Shown: in pieces, positions 62,655 through 64,000 of the stretch
How positions within the stretch are numbered: the stretch's first letter is position 1
How the letters are laid out: every line of letters begins with the position of its first letter
Source: Levilactobacillus brevis
GTDB lineage: Bacteria > Bacillota > Bacilli > Lactobacillales > Lactobacillaceae
DNA: 64,000 nt
Assembly: GCA_021383565.1 (NCBI GenBank)
Contig: CP079699.1
Location: 1,364,001-1,428,000 of the forward strand
Reading direction: 5' to 3'
Notes under the pieces: generated by a model
Seen by the model: the letters and a program-made list of their open reading frames with translations, nothing else
The model's database searches: none
What the model was told of the DNA's origin: nothing
Position numbers and translations under genes: made by a program

Positions 62655-62754
62655 ATGACATTCCTCCTTCTACGTTAAATCAATGCCTCTTATTATCGCA
62701 CGTTCGTTTCAAAATTTTCTCAAGTTTCTGTTAATTTTTAACTAAGTTCGGCCG

Positions 62755-63219
62755 TTAATTTTTCACCAACGACTGCGGTGCCGCCGTTACCCCGGCCGCC
62801 TTGCATTCCGCACAAATACCATACAATTCAAAGCTGTGGCCGGTGATGTCGTAACCCGGTAGCTGGTCGGTGAAAAAGTCCATGGGGCACATCTGGAGTT
62901 CGGTGACCTTGCCACAATTTTGGCAAATGAAGTGGTGATGGTGCTGATGGTGGAAGTCACACTGGTACTTCACCCGCGTCCGCTCCTGTTCCGTGTTCTG
63001 CTCCACGATGCCGACTTCCTCGAATTCCTTGAGGTTCCGGTAGACCGTGTTATGGCTCATCCCCGGAAATTCGGTCCGCATGTAGGCGTCAACCGTTACC
63101 ACATCCGTGTAGTGACCCTGGTTGGTCACCAAAAATTCCAGCAACGCGTGACGTTGCTTGGTCAACTTGTACTTATTCTTTCTTAAAATCGCCACGGCGG
63201 CGGTCAACGTGTCTGCCAT
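62755..63219 (-). CDS. Fur-family transcriptional regulator (PerR/Zur/Fur)
   Basis: 154 residues. Winged helix LTKQRHALLEFLVTNQGHYT, HNTVYRNLKEFEEVGIVEQN; metal-binding segment CDFHHQHHHHFICQNCG; and two CxxC pairs (CQNCG, CAECK) for structural zinc. It represses target genes when loaded with Fe, Mn or Zn; which metal cannot be decided from sequence. The frame is open to 63294, but the ATG at 63219 has GAGGAGG ten bases before it. Lies between the envelope genes and the kinase gene, all on the same strand. Confidence 0.92.
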   Translation of the reverse strand: MADTLTAAVAILRKNKYKLTKQRHALLEFLVTNQGHYTDVVTVDAYMRTEFPGMSHNTVYRNLKEFEEVGIVEQNTEQERTRVKYQCDFHHQHHHHFICQNCGKVTELQMCPMDFFTDQLPGYDITGHSFELYGICAECKAAGVTAAPQSLVKN

Positions 63220-63302
63220 GATGGGCGGCCTCCTCTTAAAATTTAGTCCGAAATCCTCATTAGTTTCGCACACTTTCAGTCGAAACTCAACCAATGCGCC
63301 AC

Positions 63303-63863
63303 TTATTTCGCCTGTAAGCGGTTCATCAGCGCATCTAACTTAATCTGGGTCTGTTGCCAGTTATCATTGTTGAGCTGAATCGCCTTGCCGCGTAACGCCA
63401 GTGGCATGGTCAAGTCGCGACGATACTCGGGACTGGCAAAGCGTTGCCGCAACATCTCCCGGTCGTCACCTCGCCGCGTCACCCGCGTTAGCAGGTCATC
63501 GGGCTGGCTAACCGTCAAGAAGATGATGACGGCCTGATCGCCCAGCTCCTGCGCGTAGGTGATGGCGCCCTTCGTATCTAAGACGATGGCGACGAACGGT
63601 TCCCGCTCGAATCCAGCCGCCAGCCCTTCACGTGACGAGCCGTAATGGTAGCCCGAATAGAAGACGGACTCCAAGTAATGGTTCTTGGGAAAGCTCTCGT
63701 CGGTCTCGAAGTAGTAGTCACGACCGTTGACTTCTCCCTGCCGCGGTGGCCGCGTGGTATGGGTGATGACCTTGGTCACGGGGTATTGGCGCACCAAATA
63801 ATCCTGCACCGTCGTCTTGCCCGTCCCGGTGGCGCCAGTGATGACCAACACTTTATTTGTCAT
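63303..63863 (-). CDS. guanylate kinase-like protein
   Basis: 186 residues. P-loop VITGATGTGKTTVQDYLV at the start, then the GMP-binding pattern THTTRPPRQGEVNGRDYYFE and YHYGSSREGLAAGF, followed by VAIVLDTKGAITYAQELG and a lid region. Typical guanylate kinase is about 205 residues with S-x-TTR-x-PR-x-GE; the order here is similar but shorter, so it is likely a paralogue, not the housekeeping Gmk. The ATG overlaps the upstream NUDIX stop by 11 bases. Confidence 0.8.
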   Translation of the reverse strand: MTNKVLVITGATGTGKTTVQDYLVRQYPVTKVITHTTRPPRQGEVNGRDYYFETDESFPKNHYLESVFYSGYHYGSSREGLAAGFEREPFVAIVLDTKGAITYAQELGDQAVIIFLTVSQPDDLLTRVTRRGDDREMLRQRFASPEYRRDLTMPLALRGKAIQLNNDNWQQTQIKLDALMNRLQAK

Positions 63864-64000
63864 GCTGGTCCCCCACTAAGAAGGTATTGGCCTGCGTCAG
63901 TAAGTCCTGCAAGTTGGGATAGCTCAGGCGCTCGTGGGCCGTCTCAAAGTCAAACCAACCGTAGTCGCTAATCTCTTCAACCTGCCGTTCAATCGTGACG
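63853..64000 (-). CDS. NUDIX hydrolase, C-terminal fragment (cut by window edge)
   Basis: The last 48 residues are visible (VTIERQVEEISDYGWFDFET, AHERLSYPNLQDLLTQANTF, LVGDQHDK). The W-F-D-F-E-T-A-x-x-R-L-S-Y pattern is the usual C-terminal strand and helix of small MutT/NUDIX hydrolases. The Nudix box itself is outside the window. Overlaps the kinase gene by 11 bases, so the two are co-translated; both would act on nucleotides. Confidence 0.75.
   Translation of the reverse strand, partial: VTIERQVEEISDYGWFDFETAHERLSYPNLQDLLTQANTFLVGDQHDK

Noticed and set aside
62173-62658. 161-codon Val/Leu/Ser-rich plus-strand frame
   Set aside because: Complement of the Ser/Asp-rich repeat gene; low complexity leaves the antisense frame open.
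1-64000. CRISPR arrays, rRNA and tRNA genes
   Set aside because: No regularly spaced short repeats, cas genes, or tRNA/rRNA sequence patterns were recognised.

Overview
This looks like chromosomal DNA of a Gram-positive lactic acid bacterium of the family Lactobacillaceae, probably the Levilactobacillus/Lactiplantibacillus side. The reasons are strong AGGAGG ribosome binding sites, several TTG/GTG starts, PepN and PepD peptidases, a complete oppABCDF oligopeptide importer with extra OppA lipoproteins, LPQTN sortase-anchored proteins, and a roughly 50% GC core interrupted by AT-richer accessory DNA. The genus is an inference; no rRNA or tRNA gene was seen.

Layout. 0-12 kb: partial sugar O-acetyltransferase, recQ, an ohrR-type peroxide sensor with a disulfide-reductase-like flavoprotein, a voltage-gated-type potassium channel, dipeptidase pepD, a membrane protein with a permuted papain-like domain, and pepN. 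12-16.4 kb: small accessory cluster with divergent XRE regulators and a run of small secreted proteins, two of them a recent tandem duplication with diverged tails. 16.5-26 kb: Mrr-like type IV restriction enzyme, two large LRR/MucBP LPQTN wall proteins, a small secreted protein and a damaged tetR. 26.3-35.2 kb: AT-rich, decayed defence island. A type III restriction-modification operon (DUF5677 protein, small ORF, mod, res) has an IS5-family element inside mod and an IS30-family element inside the DUF5677 gene, with an IS3-family element next to res. It abuts the 3' end of guaA. 35.3-44.6 kb: guaA, a GNAT protein, coaA, helD, a CPA2-type antiporter and a phosphatase. 45-55.4 kb: oppABCDF plus two more oppA genes. 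55.8-64 kb: hflX, a glutamine/polar amino acid ABC operon, two envelope proteins, a Fur-family regulator, a guanylate-kinase-like gene and a partial NUDIX gene.

The most unusual content lies between the genes. A family of about 430-460 nt intergenic elements occurs as three long copies (about 7.4, 41.4 and 57.2 kb) and one internally deleted remnant (51.6 kb). The copies differ in sequence but keep the same stems: several helices, including an outer stem closing three hairpins, are rebuilt with different base pairs in the 57.2-kb copy. Such compensatory change is the signature of a selected folded RNA (or folded single-stranded DNA). A second, shorter repeat family occurs at about 9.2, 44.7 and 45.0 kb, and one copy has its core inverted relative to its left flank. 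Orphan terminators and promoters suggest small RNAs near 22.2 and 60.9 kb.

The metabolic theme is peptide and amino-acid use: Opp imports oligopeptides, PepN and PepD cleave them, and the Gln-type ABC transporter takes up free amino acids. The accessory theme is restriction genes and their inactivation by insertion sequences, and cell-surface diversification.
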